From positions 29,245,501-29,309,500 of the forward strand of contig CM066984.1 of NCBI GenBank assembly GCA_033977485.1: a stretch of DNA of 64,000 nucleotides, given 5' to 3'. The notes beneath the pieces are model-generated. The model worked only from the letters and a program-made list of their open reading frames with translations. It was not told where the DNA came from and did not search any database. The translations under genes and the position numbers were made by a program. This stretch comes from Hydrangea macrophylla. Its lineage: Eukaryota; Streptophyta; Magnoliopsida; Cornales; Hydrangeaceae. The first letter of the stretch is position 1. The number at the start of each line of letters is the position of its first letter. Positions 1 through 10,361 of the stretch are shown in pieces.

Positions 1-74
1 GTCCTAGAACCTTGAGATTCTATAGATGAGTATTAAGATTAGTTCTGACTTAAGGTAGTCTCTTTTCAGGTAGC

Positions 75-1040
75 ATGGCACTACTGCTGTTCGTTCTAGA
101 TAAGTTTGGAGGACACTATGTGTATAAGGGTAGTATTAAGCCAGCGGACCCTCAGCACTATGCCTGGAAGGTTAGGCAGAGAGCCATCATAGAGACAGTG
201 CGAGACATGTAGATTGAGCAGTAGAGATTTTGGACCCAGGTCCCAGAGGTGATACGCCTAGAGATGATCTACCGCAAGGAAACCTTCAGACACATCGAGG
301 AAGATTCCCTACAGATGCTGCGAGACTGTTTTTCATATCAGGTTCTACTTGTAGAGGTTAGAGTAGTGCCTCTACCTCCCCCGATAGAGCCACCACCACA
401 GACACCTCTACTTCCACCAGAGGAGGACATGGTTGATGCACCCCCAACAAATGAGGACCCATAGGATGAGAATCTAGGCGAGGATGAGGGCGATGACGAC
501 GATGAGCTAGAAGATGACGATGAGGAGATGGAGGATGAGGAGGATGAAGACAATAACGATGACAAGCCAGAGTATGATCTGGAAGAGGACCCAACTGGTA
601 TGGATGTGTCAGTTGGTGTAGACATTGTAGTAGCGGAGGGATACCCAATAAAGGAAGAGGCTATTACAGAGGATGACACAGGTGATGGCATTGTGGTACT
701 AGTCTTACCAGGTGGCGTGATAGCACAGCTGGAAGTAGAGTGGGCTGCAGAGATGGCTACACATCCCCAGGGATTTGATATAGGAGCAGCAGAGTTGGTA
801 CATGCTATGGCAGAGGCTGAGGCACTTGTAGCTGCATTCGATGTAGCCTAGATCGATATGGTTGATGTGGGGGATTTGGGAGTTGTTGTAGAGCATGATG
901 GACCCAAGCTACCCGAGGATGATTTGATGGAGGAGGAGGATATGATGGATGTTGATGATATGGATGAGGATGATGTTTTGTCTGAGATTGCCTCAGAGGA
1001 TGAGGCTTCTATCTATGGATCTGACGTAGACAACTTTTGA
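75..1040 (+). pseudogene. Acidic ORF upstream of gag (ORF0), broken
   Basis: One frame runs from ATG at 75 to the stop at 1038-1040, about 321 codons, interrupted by four in-frame TAG codons (near 210, 222, 462 and 849). All four are one C-to-T step from CAG. The N-terminal third is mixed and basic, followed by a proline-rich stretch at about 360-420. The C-terminal half is strongly acidic, with long runs of Asp and Glu at about 475-580 and again at 900-1000, ending in a SIYGSDVDNF-like tail. The bases just before the ATG (TCTCTTTTCAG, ending at 70) look like a splice acceptor, which would fit a spliced leader from the LTR donor seen at 6753. I recognise no domain. Possible roles are an accessory or gag-N-terminal protein, or a captured host fragment. 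Confidence 0.5.
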
Positions 1041-1440
1041 GTCCGGTACCTTTAGGACTTAGACTTTTTCTTTTAACTTCAGGACATGTTGTCCACTTAC
1101 TTTTGACACTTACATAGACAGCTATTGACCATAGCCTTTTTGTATAGGCAGACACTAGTAATGGTCTTGTTTATATCTTGTTAGATCTTGTATAGGATCA
1201 TATACTACGTGGTACACAGATGATCTGTTGTGTACTCCGCTGTACATCTATTGGATATACATATATGGTAGATCGTTTCTTTGATTATTTCTATTATCAT
1301 CTCATTATTTATGTTATGTTGTGATTTAGAGTTGTGCTATGCTTCTCATTATTATTTTTGGTTGTTTCCCCGAGAAGATTATCAGTTAATCGATAGATTT
1401 TTCATAGGTACACCTTACACATAACACTATAGTTGGGAAC
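1041..1440 (+). other. Non-coding spacer between ORF0 and gag
   Basis: AT-rich, with no open frame of note. A TTTTTCATAG/GTACACC junction near 1407-1408 could be a second splice acceptor feeding gag, but this is only a motif match. Confidence 0.35.
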
Positions 1441-2560
1441 ACGAGATACCAAGCGCGACTAGGAGCACCCAATCCTGAGGGTATAGACCAATCGAAGTCT
1501 TTAAAGCATTCATGTAATGGATGGAACATGTTGGCAACACCTACAACAATGCCACCCATCAAGCTAACAACGGTAACCTCCTTGTGGCTCCTCTGAGCAA
1601 TAAGCTATTGGAACGATTTCATGACCGATGACCTGAGAAGTTCGATGACATGGCAGAATCATGGAAAGCTGAACAATGCATACGAGAGTTGGAGCTAATC
1701 TTTGAAGCCCTAGAATGCAACAAGCTTGACAAGAGACATTTGGCTACATTTCAATTGACGTACTCCATTACAGATTGATGGGAGGCCAAGAGAGCCACCA
1801 TTGGGATCAATGCTGCAAGGAGAATGCCTTGAGAAGCATTCAAGACTCGATTTCTGGAGAAGCATTTCCTCTAGGATGAAAGAGACCAATAAAAGAGGAA
1901 TTTCCTAAATTAATTCAAGGGAACTGGATGGTTAAGGATTATACCACGCAATTCGAGCGACTTTCCCGTTTTGCTCCGCACATGATATATACCCAGCCAA
2001 GAAGGTCAAGCGATTCTATCAAGGACTCAACTCACACCTCTAACATATGATGATAGGCCATCTAAGCCAGTCATTTGAAGGGATTTTTTGTCTTGCTTCA
2101 AGTTTGGAAAAGGATGCTTATCTAGTACAAGGGCCATAAGTGAATTGACCTCCGTGCAGGACCTTCTAACCGAGGAACTTTCTCGCACAATCATCGAGAA
2201 ACAATCAGGGATGGAAACCCCAAACTAACAACTACCAAGGGACAAAGCGCACTTGCGATGGGACACGGAAGCCCCAAGCTACCTTTCCTCGATAGTAGAA
2301 TCAATAGTGAGGACCACTTTAAACAAAGCCCATCACCCAATGACAGATCACTGATGGATGCTTCAACTGTGGAGTGCCCGGACACATTATAAGTATTGCA
2401 CAACTCCCAAGACCAGTTGCCATAATGACCTCATCTATTGTAACTGTAACAAGCCTGGTCACATGAGCAAGGATTGCCGAACACCTCGTGGAGGCTACTA
2501 TGGAGTGGCTGCTCAGGGATAACAAGGACACTAAGACAGATTAGGGTGAATGCCATCATC
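1441..2560 (+). pseudogene. Tekay-like gag (capsid-nucleocapsid), broken
   Basis: Retroelement structural protein that would form the virus-like particle. Translation across frames shows the gag core: FDDMAE followed by WKAEQ and RELELIFEALEC near 1640-1720, HLATFQLTYS near 1740, and AFKTRFLEKHF near 1838-1870. Two nucleocapsid knuckles follow. The first (2359 to about 2399, CFNCGVPGH then KYC) needs a one-base shift, and the second (2439-2477, CNCNKPGHMSKDC) is intact. Several TGA, TAG and TAA codons and at least two frameshifts interrupt it. Two CCHC knuckles are usual in this lineage. Confidence 0.8.
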
Positions 2561-3060
2561 CCTGACAATGTAGGATACAATGCTGAGGAACATCAGAACT
2601 TGGAAGGTACACTCATTTTATTTAACAGTCAAGTTAGAGCTTTATTTGAAATCTGTGCTGCCCGTTCTTTCATTTGTGTGTGATTTAGGTTTGGTACCCC
2701 TAACACTCAAGCCAACCCTTAATGCCATTTCACCCTTGGGAGTAACTATTACGTTAGGTAAGGTGTGCAAGGATTGTCCCTTGACCCTAGAAAATAGAAA
2801 TCTCCTGGCAGACTTGATAGTCTTGTTGAAGTCTGAGTTCGACGTAATCCTAGGAATAGATTGGCTTACTAAGTATGGGGCCAACCTGGATTGTGTTAGT
2901 CGAACCATTGTCTTCTCGTCACCTAGTTATCCACAGATCAGATTTCAGTGCCAACCATTGAGCGACATGTTTCTTACGAGCTGCTTAGCTGTGATCGAGA
3001 CTTCAAGTACAAAACTTACTATCAACTAGATCCCCGTTATTCAAGATTTTGAAGACATTT
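2561..3060 (+). pseudogene. Tekay-like aspartic protease region, catalytic site lost
   Basis: Retropepsin that would cut the Gag-Pol polyprotein. The downstream half is well preserved as an open stretch at 2580-3029 containing FDVILGIDWLTKYGANLDC, the usual end of the chromovirus protease. The catalytic D-[ST]-G-A site expected near 2650 is no longer readable: the bases there translate as ICAARSF in one frame and SVLPVLSF in the other, so the active Asp and Gly are gone. Confidence 0.75.
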
Positions 3061-3830
3061 TGAAATATCTCAGGACTTCTACTGAAGAGGGAGATAGACT
3101 TCTGCATTGAGCTAGCACACAGAACATTGCCGATTTCCAAGACCCTATACCGGATGGCACTGACAGAGATGCTAGAGCTGAAGAAGCAAGTTCAGGAACT
3201 CGAAGACTTAGGTTTCGTTCGCTCGAGTACGTCACCTTAGGGAGCACCAATGCTATTTGTGAAAAAGAGGGATGGAGAGCTACGACTTTGCATCGACTAT
3301 AGGGAGCTGAATAAGGTCAAGATCAAGAACAGATATCTGCTTCCCCAGATAGATGACCTGTTTGATCAGTTATAAGGATCAAGGATATTCTCAAAGATTA
3401 ATTTGTGTTCATGTTATTTTCAGTTGCTAGTTCAGCCAAAATACATACTGAAGACTGCCTTCAGGATGAGGTATGAACACTACGAGATTCTAGTGATGTC
3501 CTTTAGATTGACTAATGCCCTAGTAGTATTTATGGACTTAGTGAATAGAGTATTTAGACCTTATCTGGATCAATTCAATATAGTATTCATCGAGGACATT
3601 CTAATTTATTCGAAGACAGAAGAATAGCATAAGAAACATCTATAGATTGCTCTATAGACTCTCAAAGACAATAGTCTATATGCAAAATTTAACAAGTGTG
3701 AATTTTGGATTCAGAAAGTCAAATTCTTAGGACATGTGATATCACAAGATGGAATTTCTATAGACTCATCTAAGATCGATGCAGTCTTGAGCTGAAATAG
3801 ACCAAGCAATGCGAACAAAGTTAGGAGTTT
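3061..3830 (+). pseudogene. Tekay-like reverse transcriptase, broken and active site altered
   Basis: RNA-directed DNA polymerase fragment. Visible blocks in order: [17 protein letters not shown] (3280-3330), [11 protein letters not shown] (3340-3374), a stop (TAA, from CAA) then [28 protein letters not shown] (3460-3520), and [10 protein letters not shown] (about 3590-3620). The catalytic Y/F-x-D-D box reads F-I-E-D, so one of the two metal-binding aspartates is replaced by Glu. Further TAG stops follow at 3626 and in the next 40 bases. The last block, [19 protein letters not shown] (3720-3780), is the RT connection region. Confidence 0.85.
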
Positions 3831-4640
3831 TCTTAGATTGGCTGGATATTATCAGAGATTCGTGGAAGGATTCTCCAAGATTGTAGGACTGTTGACAAGC
3901 TTAACAAGAAAAGAGATGAAGTATGAATGGACTGATAAGCATGAGGATGCATTTCAGGAATTGAAAGAGAGACTAACCTCAGCACAAGTACTTGCAATAC
4001 CCAGGAATGGTGAACGATTCTTAATCTATAGCGACGCTTCGCACCAAGGACTTGGTTGTGTGCTAATGCAAGATGGAAAAGTTATTATATACGGATCAAG
4101 ATAATTAAAGTCGCACGAGAAGAACTATATGATGCATGATACGAAAAGAAAAGAAGTATGAATGGACCAACAAGCATGAGGATGTATTTTGGGAATTGAA
4201 AGAGAGACTAACCTCAGTACCAATACTTATGATACCCAGAAGTGGTGAACGATTCATAATCTACAGTGATACTTTACCCCAAGGACTTGGTTGTGTTCTA
4301 ATGCAAGATGGAAATGTTATTGCATACGGATCAAGATAATTAAAGCTGCATGAGAAGAACTATCTGACGCATGACTTAGAACTAGCTTCGATCGTATTTG
4401 CTTTGAAGATTTAGAGATACTACTTATATGGAGAGAAGTTTGATCTGCTCTCGGATCACAAGAGTTTAAGGTACCTGTTCTCTCAGAAGGGGTTGAACAT
4501 GTAACAACGAAGATGGATGGAACTACTCAAGGACTACGATTTTTCTTTGCAATACCATTCGGGTAAAGCAAATGTTATAGCTGATGCTTTGAGCCAAAGG
4601 CCCCGCCTTATGATTTCTTCGATTTTGATTAGAGAATGAC
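3831..4640 (+). pseudogene. Tekay-like RNase H with an internal duplication
   Basis: Removes the RNA strand during reverse transcription. The domain starts after the conserved FLRLAGYYQRFVEGFSK block (3826-3885). The D-containing motif LIYSDASHQGLGCVLMQDG is at about 4020-4078, and the later parts DLELASIVFALK (about 4375-4410), LLSDHKSLRYLFSQK (about 4447-4490) and [11 protein letters not shown] (about 4570-4600) are recognisable. A 235-bp tandem repeat inside the domain (second copy from about 4146) adds a second, shifted copy of the first half, so the frame is broken independently of point mutations. Confidence 0.8.
3911..4370 (+). repeat. 235-bp tandem duplication inside RNase H
   Basis: Sequence from about 3911 to 4135 recurs at an offset of 235 bases (for example GTATGAATGG at 3921 and 4156, AACTAT at 4123 and 4358). 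By eye about 32 of 220 aligned bases differ (roughly 14-15%). The offset is not a multiple of three. Both copies carry the same in-frame TAA just after GGATCAAGA. Confidence 0.85.
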
Positions 4641-6127
4641 AAGTATTGGAGAATTTAGCCGAATTTGACCTTCAACCAGTGGAATTAGGAGAAGGGAACA
4701 CTTTGGATGTTTGGTCATGCAACCGACTCTCATTAGCCGTATCTTGGAAGCTCAACAGTCAAATGAAGATTTGAAGCTATGGTTTGCTAAGATGTCCACA
4801 AAGGAACCATAAATATGGAGTATCTATATGGACCGAGCATTAAGATGCAAAGGTAGACTTTGTGTGCCAAATGATGGTAGTCTCAGAAAGGATATTTTGG
4901 ACGAGGCACATAAGTCAAGGATGACTATCCACCCCAGAGAAAACAAGATGTATAAGGACTTGAAGAGAAACTTTTGCTGGGAAGGAATGAAGCAAGAAGT
5001 GTCCGAGTATGTGTCGTAATGTCTCGTTTGCAAATAAGTGAAGGCAGAATAATAGAAACCACCTAGACTGCTATAATCATTACCAATTACCCAATGGAAA
5101 TGGTAACACATCACCATAGATTTCGTGGTTGGTTTGCCAAGATCTCAGCAAAACTTCGACGATATTTGGGTAATAGTGGATCGACTCACCAAGTCAGCGC
5201 ATTTCATCATTTACAGCATGACGTACCCAGTTGAACGATTGAGCTGGATGTATCTATAGTAAATTGTATGACTGTACGGTGTACCTATCTCAATAGTATC
5301 GGATTGAGATTCGTGCTTCACTGTAGAATTCTGAAAGAGCCTTCAGACAGCAATGGGATCTTCACTGAACTTGAGTTTAGCCTTTCATCCACAGATAGAT
5401 GGTTAGGCAGAATGAGTCAATCAAGTGATGGAGGATATGCTGCAAGTATGTGTCATTGAATTCGAGGGTTCACGGGAGATGTATCTACCTAAGATTGAGT
5501 TTTGCCTACAACAATAGCTATCATACGAGCAGAGAGGTGGCACTGTTTGAAGCTTTATATAGAAGACCTTGCCGATCACCGCTATGTTGGCTGAAGTCGG
5601 AGATACTCAGCTACTTGGGCCTGAGATGATTCAAAAAACCAGCAAGAAAATTCAAATCGTACGAGAGAAGATGAAGACTGCTCAGTCTAGACATAAGAGC
5701 TATGTCGATAAGAGATGCAAAGATCTAGAGTTCACACTTGGAGATCATATACTACTCAAAGTTTAGCCAATCTGAGGTATTGTCAGATATGGACAGAAGA
5801 GGGGTAAGCTATCACCGTAATTCATCGGACCGTTCGAGATATAGGAAAGTAGCCTACAGACTTGCGTTACCACTGAAGATGTTGGGAGTCCACAACGTTT
5901 TCCACATCAGCATGTTGAGGAAGTGTGCCCACAACCCAGTGCACAAAATCAGTTTTGAAGATATTGAGGTAAACAAGAACGTGACATTCAACGAAGGACC
6001 AGTGTGTATTCTAGACCGAGGAGTAATGACGCTAAAAAATAAGGAGATTACGCTGGTGAAGATTTAGTGGAAGCACCACGACGAGGGAGAAGCTTTATGG
6101 GAAGTAGAGTCAGAGATGCAAGAGAAG
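4641..6127 (+). pseudogene. Tekay-like integrase with chromodomain-type tail, broken
   Basis: Would insert the cDNA into the genome. The HHCC zinc region is at about 4828-5040 (GRLCVPNDGSLRKDILDEAHKS, HPRENKMYKDLK, then C-L-V-C-K). The catalytic core is at about 5108-5560: first Asp in [10 protein letters not shown] (about 5110), second Asp in ISIVSD (about 5295), then LAFHPQ and the region of the Glu with several stops. The C-terminal part has SRHKSYVDKR and GDHILLKV (about 5690-5765). The tail (5890-6127) reads HISMLRK, VCILDRGV, LKNKEITLVKI, then WKHHDEGEALWEVE, which is the chromodomain-like end typical of Tekay/Del elements. It has many TAG, TAA and TGA stops plus a frameshift near 5770. 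Confidence 0.82.
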
Positions 6128-6159
6128 TTTCCATTTTTGTTTTACCTCTGCTTAATTCA

Positions 6160-6196
6160 GATTTCGGGGATGAAATCTTTAATGAGTGGTGGATGA
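6160..6196 (+). other. PPT region of the Tekay-like element
   Basis: The run CGGGGATGAAATCTTTAATG followed by AGTGGTGGATGA sits directly before the 3' LTR, where the plus-strand primer site belongs. The purine tract is decayed compared with the usual AAGGGGGGA-type tract. Confidence 0.55.
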
Positions 6197-6298
6197 TGTA
6201 ATACCCTGTATTTTTGTATCGTATTATATGAATAAAACCTTGTATGCTTCTTTTAATATTTGTATGGGTTTTGCTTTACCTTTGGTAGAATCTGCATC

Positions 6299-6400
6299 CC
6301 AATCAATTGGTAAGTTTCCCAATCGATTGCCATCTATACCAATCGATTGGAGCATTTAATACCTAACACCAATCGATTGCTATTCATGCCAATCGATTGG
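6299..6400 (+). promoter_or_regulatory. Five CCAATCGATTGG-type palindromes upstream of TATA
   Basis: Copies start at 6299, 6319, 6339, 6369 and 6389 (spacing 20, 20, 30, 20). The core AATCGATT is intact in four; the first is AATCAATT. A perfect copy is two CCAAT boxes back to back, on opposite strands. The cluster ends about 60 bp before the TATA box, the classical position of upstream promoter elements. Confidence 0.75.
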
Positions 6401-6441
6401 CAGTAGCTGGACAAATTCCTTTGCATTAGCTGGCGTTTGTC

Positions 6442-6470
6442 CACGTGAACACATATCCTCTATATATATG
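6442..6470 (+). promoter_or_regulatory. G-box and TATA box of the LTR promoter
   Basis: CACGTG at 6442-6447 is followed by TCTATATATATGTG (TATA core 6461-6470), placed about 265 bp into the LTR. Transcription would start about 30 bp downstream, before the AG-rich leader. Confidence 0.6.
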
Positions 6471-6744
6471 TGATCACTTTCTCACCTTTTTCTGTTTCCA
6501 GAACCAATTTTAGAGAGAGAGTGTCTATGTGTCTATACATATATACACTCATATATATGTATATATATATATCCATACACTCATACACACACACAACCAT
6601 GGACTGAAGGAGAGATAGAAGGAGACTAGAAAGAGAATAAGAGGAGAAAGAAAGAAGGGAAAAGAAGACAGAGAAGAAAAGGAGAGAGATAGAGACCACC
6701 ATTGAAGCCCAAGCTTCAAATACACCACCCAAACACACCCTAGA

Positions 6745-6760
6745 CACCTAAGGTGAGTTT
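6745..6760 (+). other. Conserved splice donor in LTR leader
   Basis: CACCTAAG/GTGAGTTTTAAACTC gives a near-consensus plant 5' splice site at 6753. The same AG/GTGAGT core occurs on the minus strand in the LTRs at 10362-12212 (donor at 11917) and 32728-37056 (donor at 34308), which supports a functional leader intron in this group. Confidence 0.55.
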
Positions 6761-6882
6761 TAAACTCACTAAGTATCAATGTATTGATGTTAGGACATGT
6801 TTAGATGAAGCTATGGAGCATAGATCATGTATTTCCTGTTTTATATATGATGGACTGTCTTCACTGTGAAGAAGATTAAGTC

Positions 6883-7063
6883 CCAATCGATTGGAAATTT
6901 TCCTAATCGATTGCCATTGTAGATACCCCAATCGATTGCCAAAGTTAGCAATTGATTGGCATGTATTGTGATCCAATCGATTGGACTTTTTCCTAATCAA
7001 TTGTTACTTTCGATTGTTACTCCCTTTATACCAATCGATTCAACCTCTGTGCCAATCGATTGG
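6883..7063 (+). promoter_or_regulatory. Second CCAATCGATTGG-type palindrome cluster
   Basis: Copies or near-copies start at 6883, 6903, 6928, 6948, 6973, 6993, a degenerate one near 7008, then 7031 and 7052. The first six are spaced 20, 25, 20, 25, 20. It lies about 420 bp downstream of the TATA box and beyond the splice donor, so it would be transcribed but removed if the intron is spliced. Confidence 0.75.
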
Positions 7064-9522
7064 TAGTTTCAGAATACTATTTTCCTTGTTAGTTTATATT
7101 ATAACTGTTTAGTTGTTTATTTACTGTCTAGTAATCCCCTCATTCTATGTTGTTGTAATATAAATGTAACAATAAGATAATGCGACGCAGGATTGTAATG
7201 ACGATAAGATGAACGGATAATGGTTATGACGTTAGGTAACGTATAGTTATGAATCATTTGGAGTCATCGTTCTTTGCATTCAATGTAGTCAGGCCACATG
7301 GGATTGTCATGTATTGATGTTAGAATTGAATTTAAGTAGGTTTGTTAAGATTCGAGAATCTTGCGTAGGCGGGCCTTGGTCGATCATATGTTCTTAAAAG
7401 CGGTAGACTAACGAAGGTGTCTATGACTTGCGGTGAACTAGACTAATATCCCTAAGAGAGCTAGATGATCTAATCATGTGTTCTTCAAAGCAGTAGATAG
7501 ACGAAGGTGTCTATGACTTGCGGTGGACCGTGATCACTGGTAAACATCGCTGAGTTGTGGCATTAGAATGATGTACTATTGCTTAAAGTGTTATATCCCT
7601 GTAGTGCAGTGAATTGTTAAAAGCTAAGGATGGACTAATGTGGTGTCCATGATATGCGGTGGACTGTGCATGTGTGTTCTTAAAAGCAGTGGACGAAGCA
7701 ATGGTGTATCCCTAGAAGTGAACTACTATCGAGTCTGTTCTTCTATTAGAATGTGTTGTCGGTCTTAATTTAGTAAGATGTTAGTAATTGGATAATCGGT
7801 TTGATTAAAGAGAAGATGTCCTTAATGGAATTTAATTGTTATCGTTCATAACTTGTAATAACTTCAATCGTTGATACCCTGTTAGTATCTAATTCACTCA
7901 ACTTTCATTAAGCTGACGACGTTTATGCCGCTGGACATTTCTACATTCCAGCGCATCCTAGTTATGAATATATAGGTGAAGGACCTGCAGGCAAGGACTA
8001 CTATGTCGGTGACGATGTTCCTGTAGAGGATTATCCTGATGGAGGTAAGACAAAAGAGGACTATTATGCCGAGGACTACCTCTACGCCAATTGAAGATTA
8101 GGCCAGATAGTAGTTTAACTATCCTTATTATTTTCTGACCCTTTTCTGTAATCAGGCATATGTTACCTCAACATTTATGTTCCGTTATGTTTTATTTGAT
8201 TCGAGACTCTGATTATAATAGTTAGTAACTTTCATTGGAATTTAAGTTATGTTTTAACAACAACCTAGATTATATTTCTGTGATCTTTATTCCTTTCTGT
8301 TGCTTAGTACTGCGTGGGGTGGACAGTTGCGTGACTTCACCAATCATTCCCTATGGACCCAAAAAGGAAATTTATTTTCTCTATTTTTGTCATTTTGGGG
8401 CGTGACAAATATTCTTAGGGAGGTAAGAAAATCTGTGTTCTCAAATTGTTCTTCACGAACTATTATCATTGTTGTGAGTTGTGTTTGGTGAAAAATGTAT
8501 TAGTGTAATTAATTTTGTTGGTGGAACAAACACTTAAAGGAACTGTGGGTCCCATGTTGAAATTCTTAATTTTTTTTTGAACAATGCACTCCTATTCAAC
8601 CAATAAAGACAACTCACATCTCTGACATTTTTTTTTTGAACAAACACTTAACATGTAACTAAAGAGTGAAACAACACTTTGTTCAACCAATGATAGTGGG
8701 TCCCACATAGACACTTGTCCACTCAAGAATCCTCTGTGAGCAATCCGTGAGGGATGTTCCGTGAGCAAAATTGCTCCCAAGAAAGGAGAGAGTTGTACAG
8801 ATTGAAGAGAGAACAGAGAGAAGTTCAGAAAATTTCTGGACAATTTATATTGTACCTATATCTGTATCTAATTGTACAAGTATATAAAAATAGGGTAAAT
8901 TAGTATTAAGTCTTATTTAGTGGTCTTTAGTAACAATAGGTCCAACCCTCAAAATTTGTTACCAGTAGGTCCTGCTATTTTATTGAGACCAAATTGCCCC
9001 TTTAGACCATTAATTGCACATGGTGGGCTTTTTTTTTTACAAAAAAATAGAAATCCCATATATCTGTCTCTCAGGATCAGTTATCAAATCTACTACTTCA
9101 TATCTACATATTACATATACGAATGTAGGTCTTGTGTGGCAATCCCCTTGCCACATGGCATGCTTAACTTTTATGGGGTAGATTTATGTAACTATATGTA
9201 CACACATATATATATATATATTTATCGTTGTAGAGAAAAATAATAACAAAATAAATTATTTATTGCCAATTAGCAATTATGCAAATCAATTTCCCACCAC
9301 TTTATTCCAAAATTCTAGCCAAATTTTACTCCCCAATATGTCTCCCTTTAACTTCTTTTTGAAACAGCAACTAACAAGTTTACTTCCACAATTGGCAATA
9401 CTTTGCTTAATTTTTTTAATGCATATTTATTTATTTATTTTGACTTTTGAGGATTTACACAACTAAAAACTTTCAAATCCTACAAAATAGAAATTCCCTT
9501 GCGTCTAGATCCAAAAATTGTA

Positions 9523-9541
9523 TCTCTCTCTCTCTCTCTCT
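9523..9541 (+). repeat. TC dinucleotide microsatellite
   Basis: About nine consecutive TC units in the + strand. Confidence 0.9.
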
Positions 9542-9574
9542 ATTTAAAATCTTTCCTTAATTTTTTTTGTGAGA

Positions 9575-9600
9575 CCCATGCATAGCACGGGCCGATGCTA
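9575..9600 (+). mobile_element. Possible Helitron 3' terminus
   Basis: CCCATGC and GCACGGG around an ATA loop form a stem with one A/C mismatch, followed 6 bp later by CTA. Helitrons end with a short GC-rich hairpin a few bases before CTRR. Here the terminal tetranucleotide is CTAT, so the match is imperfect, and no 5' TC end was found. Confidence 0.35.
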
Positions 9601-10361
9601 TAGCTATAAATGTGCAGTTTTGTTACGGTTGCTAACATATATTGCATAACATCTGGTTCATTCTCCATTCTCCAAAAAACTGAAAACCTAGCCTCCAATT
9701 TTGCAAAATCAAGCTCCAATTGAAGAAGTATTTCACAGAAAAAAGGAACTTTCAGCATCATAATCTCTAAAGTCAAAATGAGTAAAAAAAAGTTGTGGTT
9801 TAGGGTTCATTTGAAAATTTCACACAATTTCGTGAGAAATTTGCATGTCCATGAACATCAAGTGATTTTAGGGTATTACTCACTTCGTTTTTTTTTTTTT
9901 TTAATTTCGTGCATTCAGTATTTTTGTTTATTGTGAAATTCATTTTTTCAACGAAAAGAGAATATATTGCTATCAACAATTTGTATTTGGTATACACGGA
10001 ATGAGAAATTTCATCCAGACATGTGAAAATTTTCGCATAAACATTGGTCAAACATGTGTTATGCGAAATTGCTCACTTCGTTGAATACATGACATGCAAA
10101 TTTCTCACTTCGTATGTGTGTGAGTTACATTATGAGAAATATAAGCTCAATTGGTGTAACTTTTTGGTGAGAAATTTCTCTTCATATTATTATGATCATC
10201 ATAAAATTTGCAAAAATTCTTACTTTGATATGAGTACCAGATAATGAAAAATATTGGGGAAAATCTTTTTTTGATTGACATGCTATTCTCTAAAAAAACA
10301 AAATGCAGATGATTCATATTTTTTCTTAACTCTTCTTGGTGAAAAATTTATCAATCTTTTT

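Larger units (their letters stand above)
1..8407 (+). mobile_element. Tekay-like Ty3/gypsy element, 5' end outside window
   Basis: Old chromovirus-type LTR retrotransposon read left to right: upstream acidic ORF, gag with two CCHC knuckles, protease, reverse transcriptase, RNase H, integrase, PPT and a 3' LTR at 6197-8407. The lineage call rests on the integrase tail, which has the Tekay/Del pattern (HISMLRK, then ILDR, then LRNKEI-like, then ALWE), and on an LTR beginning TGTAATACCC and ending GGGGCGTGACA. Every coding domain carries several stops or frameshifts, so it is inactive. The 5' LTR and PBS are not in the window, and the 5-bp target duplication (expected to match AATAT at 8408-8412) cannot be tested. 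Confidence 0.85.
6197..8407 (+). repeat. 3' LTR of the Tekay-like element (2211 bp)
   Basis: Begins TGTAATACCC directly after the integrase tail and PPT, and ends GGGGCGTGACA at 8407, both typical for this lineage. It contains, in order: a cluster of CCAATCGATTGG palindromes (6299-6400), a G-box CACGTG (6442-6447), a TATA box (6461-6470), a purine-rich leader (about 6500-6700), a strong splice donor AG/GTGAGT (6752/6753), a second palindrome cluster (6883-7063) and a 1.3-kb downstream part. The 5' partner LTR is outside the window, so its age cannot be estimated. Confidence 0.85.
8408..10361. other. Non-coding interval between elements
   Basis: AT-rich, with no coding signal on either strand. 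It holds repeated GAACAAACACTTAA-like segments (near 8524 and 8637), a TC dinucleotide run (9523-9541), TA-rich runs near 9200-9220, a hairpin followed by GATGCTA near 9575-9600 that resembles a Helitron 3' end, and several GTGAGAAATTT-like phrases between 9800 and 10200. It may contain small degraded DNA transposons that I cannot delimit. Confidence 0.5.
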
